Below, piece after piece: positions 29,315 to 41,534 of a DNA stretch of 64,000 bases; the stretch's first letter is position 1, and every line of letters starts with the position of its first letter. Origin of the DNA: Pyropia yezoensis (Eukaryota; Rhodophyta; Bangiophyceae; Bangiales; Bangiaceae). Made by a program: the position numbers and the translations under genes. Under the pieces are notes generated by a model. That model saw only the letters and a list, made by a program, of their open reading frames with translations, did no database searches and was not told where the DNA came from. The stretch is taken from NCBI GenBank assembly GCA_009829735.1, contig CM020619.1:11460375-11524374 (forward strand). Reading direction: 5' to 3'.

Positions 29315-31258
29315 ATGGCGACCCCGGGAGTGGAGACGGACTCTCTTGACGAGCGTATGGAGGATACCACCTACGGTGCAGCGCCCGCCGGAACTTCCGG
29401 CGGGGGCTCCGCGATCGCTCCGGGGGATGGGACTCCCGCGTCACCCGGCTGTGGGTTGACGGCGGGATCTCCCCCGGAGGCGGGACAAGTTGTCCCGCGT
29501 GAGGCCTTGGGGCGGTTGTTTTACCCCGCTTGGCCTCTATATGAGGAGGGGTTGACTGTTCTTCGCTGTGGCCGACTTGGCGCAGCGATGGGTCGGGTAT
29601 GGGACCGCCTACGGGAGAAGTATCCCCGTAGGGTCGGGTTCCCTGCCGGCTTCAGGATGGACCAGTTTGCCTTCCTGGACGACGAGGAGGTCGAGGACGT
29701 ACAGCGTGCCAAGGCCATGGTGGACCGCGGGGGAACTATCCCGGGTCCCGGCGACTTGCCGACCTTTACTTGGGACGCGGTGGCAACTCGCCCCCCGTAC
29801 CTTCACGAGGCCGATCCGCACACTCATCACTTTGATGTGCGGATGGAGAAGGACTTCCGGCGAGGTCCCTACTTGGTGACCTCGGCTCAACTTGAGTTTC
29901 CTCAGCAGTCTGCTGCCAGTAAGGAGCAGTACTATCCGAAGAAGCCCGAGTGGTGGCCTCAAGTTGAGGTCCCCTACGGGTTCCCGGCGTTGCTGCCACG
30001 GTTGGGTGACCACTTCGGCTCCGTCATGTTGACGGCTGGCCCTGATCACCTGGTGTGGGCCATATTGGCCACCTAGTGGCTCCTCGAGGTCATGTCGACC
30101 TGGGTGTCTTGTGTTCAGCGGCGGGGGATGCTCTGGCATCTCCCCCTTCGGCTTATCCAAGGTTTGGAACAGCTCACCCCTCAGCTAGTTGCTGAGGGGT
30201 GCTCATCAGGACAACTCACTCTACTTGAGGAGATGCTCCGCCTCCACAAGTTTATCGAGTGGGAGAGCATTGAGCACAAGTTGCGCCGCCCCACTCGTGG
30301 GCCCAAGGACGATGGCGCACTTCGCCAGTTCGTGTGGGTCGCTCGTGAACTTCACGACGGCCGTGTGGTCCTACGAGAGGGGTTGGGCATCGGGGACTAC
30401 CCGTATGCCCCGGGGGTGGATCGCCACACTGCGCCACCCCCGGACAAGCCCATAGTTATGGCCGTGCCCTCATATGATGACCATATGACTCAACCCACTG
30501 CGGGGGCCCCAAGTCGGGGTCGCAGTTACACCCGGGTCCCGCCACCTCGGCGTGCCCCTCCGCTTCCTCCTGTCCCCTTCCAGCCGCACGGGAACATCCC
30601 GATTAGCGTGGCCGTTGAGTCGTCCACCCCGGTGTCCCCCAACTTGGGGGCCACCCTCCTGACGGTATACCCCAAGTTGGTGTTACCGCCCACGCCTCTA
30701 ACCTCAGAGATGATGATCACCACGTTGGTGCGCACCATTTCCTGGTTGGCCGCGTCGACCGCAACCCTTCAAACTTCCGAGACTCCTCAACTTGAGGAGC
30801 GCGTTCGTACTGCAGTGGCGACCGCGAGTTGCGAGTCGGTGGCGGAGTTTATGACGGCCGAGTTGGCTCGCATTGGGGCTATTATGCCCCAACCAGCCCC
30901 ACTTGGGCGTGGCAAACGTCGTGCGAGCCGGGCATACTCGCCTCCTCGCCGTCGTCGCCGACGCTCGCGGCGCTCTCCCTCTGTGTCGGAAGACGAGTTG
31001 TCCTACTCCGTCTCGGAGTCCTCGACTCCGTCAGAGTCGGAGTCGGTCCGGCGTCTGCGTCGCCAGCTTGCGCGCAAGACTAAGCAGAAGAGCGGCCGCG
31101 GTCGTCTCCACTTGCGCGACCGTGAGGGGCGCGACGGGTACGACTTGGAGCCGCCGCCCCCTCCGACTGGTGGGGAGCGTTATCGCCGTGGGTCTCGCCG
31201 CTCGCCTCTACGTGAGGGCGAGGGCCGTGGAGTTGGAGAGTCTAGCATGCATGCCTAG
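29315..31258 (+). CDS. Element A antisense accessory ORF (interrupted by one TAG)
   Basis: It runs opposite to gag-pol, from an ATG in agccATGG to a stop at 31258. The frame is continuous over 648 codons except for TAG at 30074-30076. The N-terminal half is Gly/Pro-rich, then globular (about 29,480-30,300). The block LV[ST]x4EFx5Ax4YYPK (29,870-29,941) is shared with the antisense ORF of element B. So are the later W-L-x-E-V, LWxLP and a LT-containing helix (30,077-30,190). The TAG falls one codon before WLLEV, inside the conserved part, so it looks like a lesion rather than a true end. The C-terminus is Arg/Ser-rich (RRRRRSRRS and RRLRRQLARK) and could bind nucleic acid. No known family was recognised. 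Antisense ORFs are known from some plant gypsy elements, but their products are mostly unexplained. Confidence 0.75.
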
Positions 31259-31370
31259 TTGGCAGCTGCCTTTGTTGTGAGAGTGTGAGGGGTTAGGGCT
31301 GTAGTTAAAAGCCACTCTGCGTACCACTTCGACCTGAAGCACTCTCTTGGCACCGTTTCTCGGCCTTCCC

Positions 31371-34300
31371 TCACGTTGAGGGAGGGCTGTTAGGGTCTAT
31401 CTCATTCCGGGCACAGTAGGCCCGGACCTTCTCAGCGGGAAGGTCCTCCACATACTCCCACGTATCATCCTTGGCTTTGTAGCCAAACCAACGCACCCTC
31501 AACATGAGGCGGTCAGTGTCTTCATCCCATCCGTGGTCGATGAACTTATCGAACACGTACTCCTGCGGGCCCTGTTTGGCCGCAGGCAATGAGGGGAGGC
31601 GCCACGCTTCCAGAGCACGCGCCCAAGCTGGGTCGCCTGCAGGCGGTGGTGCAACTTTGACCACGTCCTGTCCGTTCACTGTGCGGACTCCATCGTCACT
31701 TTCGATGGTGAAGCGCCGCCCATCAGTACGAAGGACCTGGTACGGCCCCTTCGTCTGGAATACCAACTTACCCCCAGTTGGGGTGTGTGAGTGTACCAGC
31801 ACCCAGTCACCCTGCTCGGGGACATGCTTGGCGTTGCGCACCTTTTTGTCAAAGGTACGCTTGTAGCGCTTTTGTGCTTTGTCCATCTCAGCCCTGACTT
31901 TAGGGATGAGGTTTTCAAGCCTAGCAGCGAACTCCGCCTTACTCTCAGTAGGAGTAGGCGTCCTGCCACCATCCTCCCTAGTTGGGAGCGACCGCCGCAC
32001 AGCGATAGACCGCACGCGACGGGGGGTCACAAAAGCGAGGGGTACTTCCCCAGTAGATGAGTGAACCTGCGAATTGTAGGCAGTAGTAAGAATAGAAATG
32101 TATTGGTCCCACGTCTTCACGTGCTCACTCACATAGTGGCGCAGCTGCCTAACAATAGTTTTGTTGAAGCGCTCCACCTGCCCATTAGTTTGTGGGTGGT
32201 AGGGGGTGGCATAGTTTGCCTTAACCCCCAACATATCCAGCACTCCCTGAAACAGTACAGACGCAAATTGCGGTCCATTGTCCGATAGTGTACTATCTGG
32301 GATGCCATACGCGGCAACCCAGTGATCTAGGAAGGCTGACACGACCGACATGGCCGTGATCTCTGCCAGTGGGATCGCTCGCGTAAGTTTCGTGAAGCGG
32401 TCACAGATGACCAGGAGGTACTGGTTGCCCTCCTCGGTCACTGGCAGTGGCCCAAGGATGTCCATCGCCAACGCAGCGAAGGGCTCCTTGGCCGGGAACA
32501 ATAGCATAGCCGTAGTAGGCCGCCGTTCCATCAGACGATTCTGTGCACAACTTGTGCAGGCAGCCACCCAACTGTAGATGTCCACCACCATGGACGGCCA
32601 GTAGTACCTGGTCCTCAGGGTCTGGTACAGTTTACTAGACCCCAGGTGTCCACCCGTGGGAGCGTTGTGCTCCCTCTCAAGGATACTGTCCTTGAGGGAT
32701 GCGGGGACGACAAGTTGTTCGGTCCCCTGGAATACCCCCCTCCTCATGAGGAGGCCATCGTCTCCCAGAAAGAAACGCGTCTCCACCACTGTATCCAGTG
32801 TATCCCTCTGCGACTTGCAGAAGGGATCCTCGGCCTGGGCCATCACCACCTCGTCCAGGGACAGGGGCAAGTACTTCTTGTTCCCTGGCGCCTCGGGGTT
32901 CAACGCCTGACCCGAGCGCGTGACTACCCCCCCGATGGGGATGTCCTCATCGACTGGGTTAGTGTCCAACCCCTCGGTAGGTACCCGAGAGAGGCCGTCG
33001 GCAAGGGCATGTTGCCTGCCAGGTCGGTACTCAATATCGAAGTTGAAGGGTGCCAGTTGCACCCTCCACCGATTGAGACGAGTGTTCGTACAGTCCGTCT
33101 TGAAGATGAACTGCAACGCGCGGTGGTCACAGCGGATGAGGAACTTCTCACCCTCTAGGTAGTGACGAAGTGACGTCACCGCCCACACCACTGCGAGTCC
33201 TTCAAACTCGGTGACTCCGTAGTTCTTCTCGGCCGAGTTCAGCCCCTTGCTAAAGTATCCCACCGGCAAGTACTCCTTGTCCGGCTGCTGCTGAAGCAAC
33301 ACACAACCAAGTTGGTCGTAGCTAGCGTCCACATCCAGGATGTAGTGGCCTCCCAACCTGGGAATAGCCAGGATAGGAAGCTTCAGCAGAAGGTCCCGAA
33401 GAGTCTCAAAGGATTCCTGCTCCACCCGACTTGGGGGAGGCAGGTTCTTCGGTAGCGTTGAGCTAACTAGCTCATTCAACGGTTTCGCCACCTTGGCGAA
33501 GCCCTTGGTGAAACGTCGGTACACGTTACACATCCCGAGGAAGCTCCTCATCTGGGTCTGGGTCCGGGGGTACTGAGCCTTACGGATGGCCCTCAAGTTT
33601 TTCTCGTTGACACTGAGACGCCCCGGACGGACAACATGTCCCAAGTATTCCACCTCTTGAGTGAAGAGGTGACACTTACTCGCCTACAGTGACACACCGG
33701 CGTCAGCAAGTAGCTTGATCACCTGGCCAAGATGGCCAATGTGTTCCTCCGGACTTCGGGAGAACTCAATGATATCGTCTAGGTACACGAGACAGATCTG
33801 CCACCGTACTCCGGCCAGAATCATGTCCATAGCGCGCTGGAAAGTTGCCAGCGCGTTACACAGGCCAAACGGTAGACGCTTGCACTGGTAGGTACCACAG
33901 TGATAGGTAAAGGTAGTTTTATGCCTGTCTTCCGGGGCAATGGGAATTTGCCAGTACCCCGCGTTACAGTCCAGGGTAGAGAACACGTTGGCCTCCCCCA
34001 GGGAGTCCAGACAGTCGTCCATCCTAGGTAGGGGATAACTGTCCTTCATCGTGCTCTCGTTGAGCTTACGGTAGTCGATACAGAACCGGGGGGTCCCATC
34101 AACTTTGGGGACGATAACCACCGGACTCGCCCACTCGGCGTTACTGGCCTCGATCACATCGAGGGCCTCCATGCGAGCAACTTGCTCCTTAAAGAGGGCC
34201 CTTGAACGGGATCCTCCCCTATACGGCTGTTGGCGTATAGGGGGTGCACCGGGCTTCAACTCAATCCGGTGTTGGGTGGCTCTCATGAGTCCCAATTGAC

Positions 34301-35354
34301 CATCCCACAACTTGTGATATTGGTCCAAGAGGCGTTCAACTTGAACCCTCAACCCGGGTGGGACACCCTCCATGTTCACATGCGGCCGAGAAGAGGCGGA
34401 CGACTTGGCTTGATGCTTCTCCTTTCCGGACTTCGGGTCGCTACTTGCGCCCGCGTTGAGGGTGACCGCTACTACCGGTCCCTCGTGTTGGTCGATATAG
34501 CCGAACTTGGCTCCCGACTTGAAGTACTTGGGCGACGAGCTCAGGTTCATAACCTGGATCCTCCACGGGACTCCGGCTTTGGAGTCCATCATGCCAAGGG
34601 CAACATGCACTTGGAGCTTGCGAGCAAGACGGGGGTAAGGGTGCACCAACCCGTTCCCCGTATAATCAGTTACAACATCAACGTGCGCCACCGAGTTGGG
34701 GGGCAACGTGACTTTACGGGCTAAACGCAGGGTAGCAGTAAACCCTTCCCTCACAGAGCAAACAGGCTTCGACTGTGAGACTGTCACAGGAGCCACAGAC
34801 TTTCCCTTACCAAGGATGGGGATAGTCTCCCCATTCATCAACTTGACCCAGTACTCAGGGCCACAAATCAAAGGCACTTGTGTAACAACATAAGGGGTAC
34901 CCAGAAGCAGGGGTACCGATATATTCTCAACTACTCCATAGGTCACGTCGACCTCATGGGTCCCCAACCTAAATGGTAGGGTCACGGCACCAACGATGGG
35001 AAGTACCCCACCATTGATATCGATCAGATGGTCAGCTTTAGACTTCCAGCGTTGGAGCTTCACCTCCTTTGGTAATAGCGACTTGCGTATCAAGGAGGCT
35101 CCTGACCCGGTATCAAGTACGATACGGGCACAGCAGGCACGGCCGGGGGCAAGTTGCACCCGTCCAGCCACCTGGAAGTTCTCACCCGTCAGCACCGCGA
35201 TGACCCGACGTGGGTTTACGTTCTTGGGGAGTCCTACCCGAGGTGGGCGGACTCCCTTAGGTCGCCGCAGTATCCGGCACGGTTGATTCGTCCTCTTGGC
35301 CCACTTGGCTGAGGCTGCCGTTGTGAGCTTCGGACGGCCAGCCCCAACGGTCAT
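31371..35354 (-). pseudogene. pol: Element A pol: protease, RT, RNase H, integrase, chromodomain; one in-frame stop
   Basis: One frame of 1,328 codons broken by a single TAG at 33684-33686, inside RT. Aspartic protease: LDTGSGAS near 35,100. RT: DNAGYWQIP equivalent DCNAGYWQIP and YLDDI (about 33,771-33,785). The usual 'FGLTNAPATFQ' reads FGLCNALATFQ. RNase H: DVDASYDQLG and FLIRCDHRALQF. Integrase: HHCC finger (HNAPTGGH ... CTSC), then D-D-E residues in DILG, SDNGPQF and GQVERFNKT. A C-terminal chromodomain (VRWFGYKAKDDTWEYVEDL, about 31,430-31,560) makes it a chromovirus-type Ty3/gypsy. Its start overlaps the gag stop (ATGA), but the G_GGA_AAC site suggests -1 frameshifting from gag. Confidence 0.93.
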
Positions 35355-35356
35355 TC

Positions 35357-35363
35357 GTTTCCC
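35357..35363 (-). promoter_or_regulatory. Programmed -1 frameshift heptamer, element A
   Basis: GGGAAAC, read as G_GGA_AAC in the gag frame, two codons before the gag stop. A -1 slip enters the pol frame exactly. The same heptamer in the same register is present at the end of gag in elements B and C. Confidence 0.75.
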
Positions 35364-37141
35364 GCCGACTTGGCGTCCGAATCTGAGGACGAAGGGGAAG
35401 ACGACGAGTCCGAGGACGACGTGTCCGCCCCCTTCGTCGAGGGTGTGGCGACCGCCACCACCGGACGAGACCCACCCTCGCGGCGTGAACGTACTTTGTT
35501 CGTAGCCGACTTCTTACTCGCATTCCTAACAAGTTGTTGGATGCGTTTACTCAACTTGGGGCAATCATATGCCCAGTGTCCATCGGAGTTGCAGTTCCAA
35601 CACCGATTGTCAGTTCCCGGAGGGGTCTTCCCGACTGGGGAAGACGAAGAGGTACCCTGGGAAGTTCCCACGGCAGCTACCACCCTCTCCTTGCGGATTC
35701 GGCGTGCCTCTCTCAACTCTCTGGCCTGGCGCGCCTCCTCGCGTTCCTTGGCCAATTCGGCGTGACGCTCCTGGCGTTGTTCCTCCCGCAACTTGCGGTA
35801 GGCCTCACCTCTGCGGTAGGCGAACCTAGCCAACTCGGCCAGGGTCGCCCGGGCAGTGTTATGCTCCCGGGTCTCCATCCGGACTGACCAATGCAGTCCC
35901 TCCACAAACCGACTCTTCACCACAGCTTGTGGATGAAGAAACCCACAAAGATTGTTGAGCTTACGGACTCGCTCCGCAAAGGACAACTCGTCCTCCGCCT
36001 CTTCCTGATGGGCTTGCGTAAACTCCTCGACTTGAGAAGCCAACGCCGCTTCATCAACCATGGCCCTCAACAACCAGTTGACGAGCTCCAAATAGGACGT
36101 CACCTCCCCAGCGCCTCCACTTGAGGAGCTGGGCATGACGGACATAAGTTCTCTCCGCAGGTCGCCCCTCGTAAACTCCTGTAGCATGTAAAAAGCCATG
36201 CCTTCACTCATGGCATTGTCGTCACAGGCTTTTGTGAAACGACGTAGGAACTCAAAGACACGGAGGGGGGGAGTTCCATCCCACTCCGCTTTGTGCCGAA
36301 AAGAGTGAAATGCACTCTTCTTGGCACGGCCCATGGCTCGGGCCTGGTCAGGACCATACGCCACCGACTTGTTGTGGAGGGCGTAGGTCTCACAATCAAA
36401 GATCCTCTGGTAGATCGGGTTGGCTACCTGGATCTTGGGCGGCACCTCACGTTGAGGGAACAGCCGCTGTGACACTGGGGTAAGTTCACCCTCAGTGCCT
36501 GTAGTCCGGCGCGGCGCGCTTGGTGTAGCCGCCGGCGTTGCCGGGGGAAGCTCCCCCGTAGAGGGCGTATGCCCCACCGAGTATGGTGTGGCTCCCTCGT
36601 TGGGAGTCACAGGTGCCGCCCCCAGTTCGGGGCGACCAGAGGTAGGCGTCAAGAGGGATTCCCCCTGCGCCTGCGGGCTCGAAAGCCCCGATCCGGTCCG
36701 GACATTAAGGCCATCTGGCAAACTCGCCACAATCTGATTCAGAATAGTATTTGTCATCGTGACCACCACGTCCGGCAAAGTTTGCCGCAACACGTTGGTC
36801 GCCTCCCGACGGACAGTTTCCGCGAGGAGTGGATTATCGACTCCAGTTTAGTCTCGGTCCGCCTCCGGGAGTCCACCTGAGGGGTAAACACGATCCTCAG
36901 GGGTCTCAACCGGGGGCATGGGCGCGAGCCCATCGCCGACCAGCGGAGGTCCGCCGTCCTCCGAAAGCCTACTTGGCGACGGCTCCAAGCCAAAGTTGGC
37001 TCCAACCCGAGTGGGACCCGCGGGGACAGTCCTCTCACCTTGGGACGTTCCCGTTGAGTGTACCACGCGGTGGCCAGACTTCGGCCCACGCACATCAGAA
37101 GTGTCACCCGAATGAACTCCCGACTGAGTCTGGGTGGCCTG

Positions 37142-37297
37142 TTACCCGACCGTACTTCTAGTCCTGCCGGCTTGAGGGACCTCTAGTCCCTCTGCGACCC
37201 CAGGTAAACCCACCTTTGTCTCACCAGTATTCAAAGGCACTGAAGTACGTGCGTCACCCGTGTACTCCCCGGACGACGGGGGGTCCGAACTAGCCAT
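37142..37297 (-). CDS. Element A 51-codon leader ORF (conserved with element C)
   Basis: A strong-Kozak ATG and 51 sense codons (MASSDPPSSGEYTGD.. start) end in TAA, in frame with the downstream gag region. Element C has the same ORF and stop at 61027-61182. It is either a regulatory upstream ORF or the N-terminus of gag cut by an inherited stop. Confidence 0.5.
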   Translation of the reverse strand: MASSDPPSSGEYTGDARTSVPLNTGETKVGLPGVAEGLEVPQAGRTRSTVG

Positions 37298-37397
37298 GGT
37301 GGCTAACGATCCGTATGACACGGTCCAAGTCCACCGTTCCTCTGAGACAGAGGGCCCCCTACACCCGGGTGCACCCGGAGGTAAAGTTTACCTCTGT

Positions 37398-37414
37398 CCC
37401 CTGCTGCTCCACCA
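37398..37414 (-). other. Element A primer-binding site
   Basis: TGGTGGAGCAGCAGGGG, two bases after the 5' LTR in element orientation. It is identical in elements B and C. It would pair with a tRNA ending CCCCTGCTGCTCCACCA, and it is not the common plant initiator-Met PBS. Confidence 0.75.
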
Positions 37415-37416
37415 AA

Positions 37417-37884
37417 TGTGGCAAAAACCACTCGCACACGCGGCACCCAAGTTGGGGCGGTGTACTAGGGCTGCCTCCCGTGTCGGGGGAACCGGAAGAA
37501 GTGCAAGTCGCACACACTCTGTCCCTGTTGTGGGGCAAACCCCCCACTGACAAACAAGAGGATGGTGTGTGGTCCAACAGTTTCTTGGTCGGGACGGGGA
37601 CGCAGGGCCAAGCCCCGCTGTCCCTCCCCTTATCCCCCCAGGGTCCACTCAGAATCTCGCCACTCAGAATCTCGCACCCCAGCACCTGCCCACCGGGCCA
37701 CACGAAAATTCAAGACGATAAATGCAGAAAACCCTCAAATCCAAGTTGGATTTACTACTAAGCTAACTATCCCGTACTTAGGGAATCTGGACCCAAATGC
37801 GGGGGGAGGAACGGATCAGGCTAGTGGCCTGCCGCCCCTTGCATGGCACGTGTTGCCCCCCTACCTGGGGGTCAATACTGCCAC
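37417..37884 (-). repeat. Element A 5' LTR
   Basis: 468 bp, same length as the LTR at 28508. The differences seen are two bases near 37,775 and one near 37,801. Confidence 0.93.
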
Positions 37885-37901
37885 CCCCCCCGGCTGGGAT
37901 G

Positions 37902-40373
37902 TCAACCCAGGTTGATGCCCCGTCGCGGCGTGTTGCGGGAGCCGTCCGATGTCGTCTTGGAGGTGACGGTTGGGTGTAGCAGTCCGGTGGCCAGCGCGAC
38001 GGAGAGCGCGTTTTTTGGCGCGGGGCGGCAAAAAGTGGGCTTGGAGAGGGGGTCGGCGGGGTTGTGTTCGCCAGGTATGTGGAAAGCTCGGCGATGACGC
38101 CGGTGAGGAGGGAGCGGCGGAGTACGAGCAGGTCGTTTTTGCCGCTCATGTCAGCGGGGTCCAGGAAAGATGTGACGCTGTTGTAGAGCGTAGCTGAGTC
38201 CGTGTAGGCGTCGAGGGGGATTTTGTTGGTCCATCAGCTCCTCGAGAAGTTGGCGGATGTCCAGGGCGGCGGCCACGGCGTCGGCCAGCGCGAGTAGCTC
38301 GCCCGTCGTCGTGCCGCGGCAAACGCGTGAGGGGCGGTGCGATGCCCAGTGTAGACGGGCAAAGCGGTGCGTGCTGTCCGTGAGGACGATGATGTACCCG
38401 ACTTGGCCTTTGGCAAAGGCCGACTCGGTGGACCCGGAGTAATCAGCGTAGACGGCGACGCGCAGGCTGTCACGGTCCAGCTTTGGGAAGGTGAGCGTCA
38501 TGGGGCGGTGATGGAGGATGGCCAATATGTCGTTGGCGCGCTTGGCGTCCGTCCCCGTGGGCTCCTTCATATTGGCCAGATGAGTGGCGTTAGTCAGGCT
38601 GTCGGGCCTGCCGCAGCGGCCGACCCAGAGGAGCTTGGCGGCGAGGGAGTGCAGAGCCTTGCCCGAGGGAAGCTTGTCGTTGGCACGGGCTGGCACGTCG
38701 ACAGGGTTGACGGTGTCTGCGCATGCGCCAGCGCTGCAGTGTATGCCGTTGTTGTCCGTTGTGGCCGTGATGCCCGCGAACTGCACGGCGCCGCGGTCCA
38801 CGCGGTGGGTCTTGTACTGGGCCCTTACGGTTTCGATGGCGTCCATGAAGCGTTTGTTGCCAATGGAGAGAGAGTCGTCGACGTACGTTGCGAGTGCCCC
38901 TTGTTTGGGTATGATGTAGATCGTGTCGAACACCGCACTGAGGATGATGCCCGGGATCTTGAGGAACCGGCCTTGGGTGTCACAGTGAAAATGGCGCCCG
39001 GCGTCGTCCTTGCCGTTCGGAGCGGCAGAATGCCCAGACGTAGCCCTCTGGCTCGCCTGCCTCAGGCGGGATGCGCACGTAGATGGGCGCGTCGAGGATG
39101 TCTGACGCAGGTAGGCGCGGAGGAAATCTTCTGTGTGAATGGGAAGGTCCATGACGGCGGCCGCGGCGACGAGCGCCCGGATGGCGCGTTGTGGCGTCAC
39201 CGGGGAGGTAGGTACGTTGAGGTCCTTGATCCAGTCTTCGTTTCCTGCGATGCAAAAGCGCGCCCGCTCGTCGGGCTTGCCATTTCCGCGGTTGGCCTTG
39301 TGGGTGACTCGCCAGGTGTAGTTGAATATTTGCGTCCTCGCTGGCACCTCGGAGATGTGGATCGTGTTCTTGCAGTCGATGGCGTCGAATACGGCAAGCT
39401 CGGTGCGCTTGGCTGTGTCCCATCGCGGGTGGCGATGCGAGTTTGGGTTGATGCGGTCGGCATCGTAGACTCTGGCTGCTGGCGGGAGCTCGGCGGCAGG
39501 TGAAGGAGCCGGCGTGTGGGTCCGGAAGAGCGGGGGCGGCGGCAGGGTTGGCGGTGTGTCACCGCTGGAAGTTGTAGGGCGTGGGGTGGGCTTGCGCGCT
39601 ACGAATGGCTTTGTGCGTGACTCGTGGGAGGAAAAGACCTTCTCTTCCCGTCGCACGTAGACAGTTTAGCCGTCGAGGGAGTGGATGACGCCGCGTAGCC
39701 AGCCGTGGCGCTCTCTGTGGAAGAGCACCTCCTGGCCGACCTCAACGTACGGAAGGACCGTCCCGGGGTGCGACAGTGCGCCGCGCAGTCGGTCCGCGGC
39801 GGTGTGCCGCTCCATGGTGGCGCGCGCGACCTGCATTGCGCGCGCGCGGTCTGCGATGGACGACGCGGCGTGGGCGATATCGCCAATGAGGAGGCGGGGT
39901 GGCTCGCCGGTTACGGCGGTGGGGGGCGCTATCCCGTGCGCGCGGGGCGCGTCGTTCCGCGCCTTGTAAGCCATGGCGAGCGCCAGGTCTGTGGCCAGGG
40001 CGGAAGTCTCCGACATGATGCGGAGGTAGGCGTCGCGGATGGGGCCGTGATGGCGTTCGTTGCGGCCGATGGACCATGGGGTCTCGGTGGGTGCAACGCG
40101 CCAGTGGATGCCCATTGAGTTAAGCGCGTTGACGACGACGTCGTTTTTCGCTTCTGAGCCGCGGTCTGTCATGACGGTTATGGGGCAGGCGTGGATGACC
40201 AGCCACGCGAGGTAGAGCAGGACAAAGATGATCTCGCCACGCATATATGAGACAAATCGGCCTTGCCCATAGTCGGTGTGTGGACACGTGATGTCGAGCA
40301 CCTTGAGCGCCGTCGGTGAGATTTGGAAGACTTCCATGGCGATCGTCGGTGACCGGAACCACATGCAAGTCAC
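37902..40373 (-). pseudogene. pol: Ty1/copia pol remnant (integrase, RT, RNase H)
   Basis: From high to low coordinates: integrase core with a TDRGSEAKND block and PTETPWSIGRNERHHGPI (D and E of the DDE set), then TAA at 39666-39668 in the same frame. RT follows, with a frameshift near 39,080-39,120 (IYVRIPPEAGEPEGYVW lies in another frame) and the YVDDSLSIG catalytic box. RNase H then has VYADYSGSTES, and a late segment with LLVLRRSLLTGVIAEL has further frame changes before TGA at 37902-37904. gag, protease and LTRs were not found. The 5' end stops abruptly near 40,373. Element A sits immediately beyond its 3' end. Confidence 0.85.
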
Positions 40374-41534
40374 TCACACACACTGCATGGCGTTGTATTC
40401 CACAATTTTCCATTGCAACGTACTGCAACATCACGCGAAGACCGTCCACTGATGAAAAAAGAGCACCACTGCAATACATGTCATGACTTGTGTATCGCCG
40501 CATCTTCCTGTACTTCCCTGCGGTACAGATCCCTCATGCACATCACCGCCCCTCACACACTGGCCATCGCGACTCCGACAGTCGCATCGGACAAGCTGGT
40601 CGAGTCGCGGACGACGGAATATCGACCTTTCGTTCTCCGCGCCTATGCGCCCGGCCGCCAGTGTCGTCTTCGTTCAAAACTCATCGCTGAAGAGTCCACC
40701 AGTTCTTCCGACCCGACCAGATCGCGCGGTCCGGACGTTTCAGGACATCTGATTGACCACACAGCCTGGCCCGAGCCTCCATTCACGGAGGCTACTTTTT
40801 GACACCCCCTCCTGACCATGCTCAGTTGCGCATCTACCGACGCCAGTGAGCTGATTCTGGACTCAGCGAGTCCCAAATCGCACCACGACCCTCCATAAGT
40901 GATGATCCGGTTCCCGGCTCGCACCCCTCTCATATTCCCACACAATGCACCTCCCGAGAATCATCCTTGGTGAGGGATACGGTCGTTTCTTCGCTCAAGT
41001 CGGGGGACTATTGACTTGGTACAGTCGCGGAGAGCAAGAGCCTGTGAGCTCACCCGACCATGATTGAAGATTTCACTCAATGGCCTCTCCTTGCAACGTC
41101 CTGAGCCATCCCCACCCCTATTTCCCGGAATCCTTGTCTGACCCTTCAAATCACGGTCAATCGCAGCTGCTGATGCTGTCCGACCCACCTTTCCTTCCGC
41201 CCTCCAGCCCTCTCGCTTGCCCATGTCGACCCCCTTTCCAAGAAGGGCTCTTGATTCATTAAATCAGCTCATGGATCGTGAGGAAGAATGACGAAGGGTG
41301 CAAGACGCTCAACATACGCACTTCCACTTGGCACAATCGCTCATTGTCGCTTCAGAGAGAAACATTTAAGTCGATACATGGTCATACAAGCAAGCACCAG
41401 AGAACACACTCCCGAGGCCCACAACGACAGTATGGAAAAGACAGAATGGAAGTATTTCCGAGTTGCAGTCAAATGCAGTGTGTATACAGAGGATTGCAGA
41501 GCAAGACATCGAAAGACACGTACGACAAAGCAAC
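40374..41534. other. Spacer between the copia remnant and element D
   Basis: No recognisable ORF product, LTR or inverted terminus was seen. It may contain the left end of element D. Confidence 0.4.

Larger units (their letters stand above)
35351..37297 (-). pseudogene. gag: Element A gag (two in-frame stops)
   Basis: The ATG at 37297 lies in gccaccATGG. The frame meets TAA at codon 52 (37142-37144) and again at 36848-36850, then is open for 480 codons to TGA at 35351-35353. The product has a capsid-like helical region and a CCHC zinc knuckle (CWNCNSDGHWAYDC), then a Ser/Asp-rich tail. The first TAA is shared with element C. The second is private to A (C has a sense codon there). Confidence 0.85.
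28508..37884 (-). mobile_element. Element A: chromodomain Ty3/gypsy LTR retrotransposon with antisense accessory ORF
   Basis: Total 9.38 kb. Two 468-bp LTRs differ at about three positions, so the insertion is young. Order in element orientation (minus strand): 5'LTR, PBS, short leader ORF, gag, pol (protease, RT, RNase H, integrase, chromodomain), antisense ORF, polypurine tract, 3'LTR. A possible 5-bp target duplication, ccccc, lies at 28503-28507 and 37885-37889, but C-richness makes it ambiguous. gag, pol and the antisense ORF each carry nonsense codons, so this copy is probably not autonomous. Confidence 0.93.

Noticed and set aside
35351-35354. ATGA gag-stop/pol-start overlap as the main coupling mechanism
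   Set aside because: It is present in A and C but absent in B, whereas the G_GGA_AAC heptamer is present in all three.
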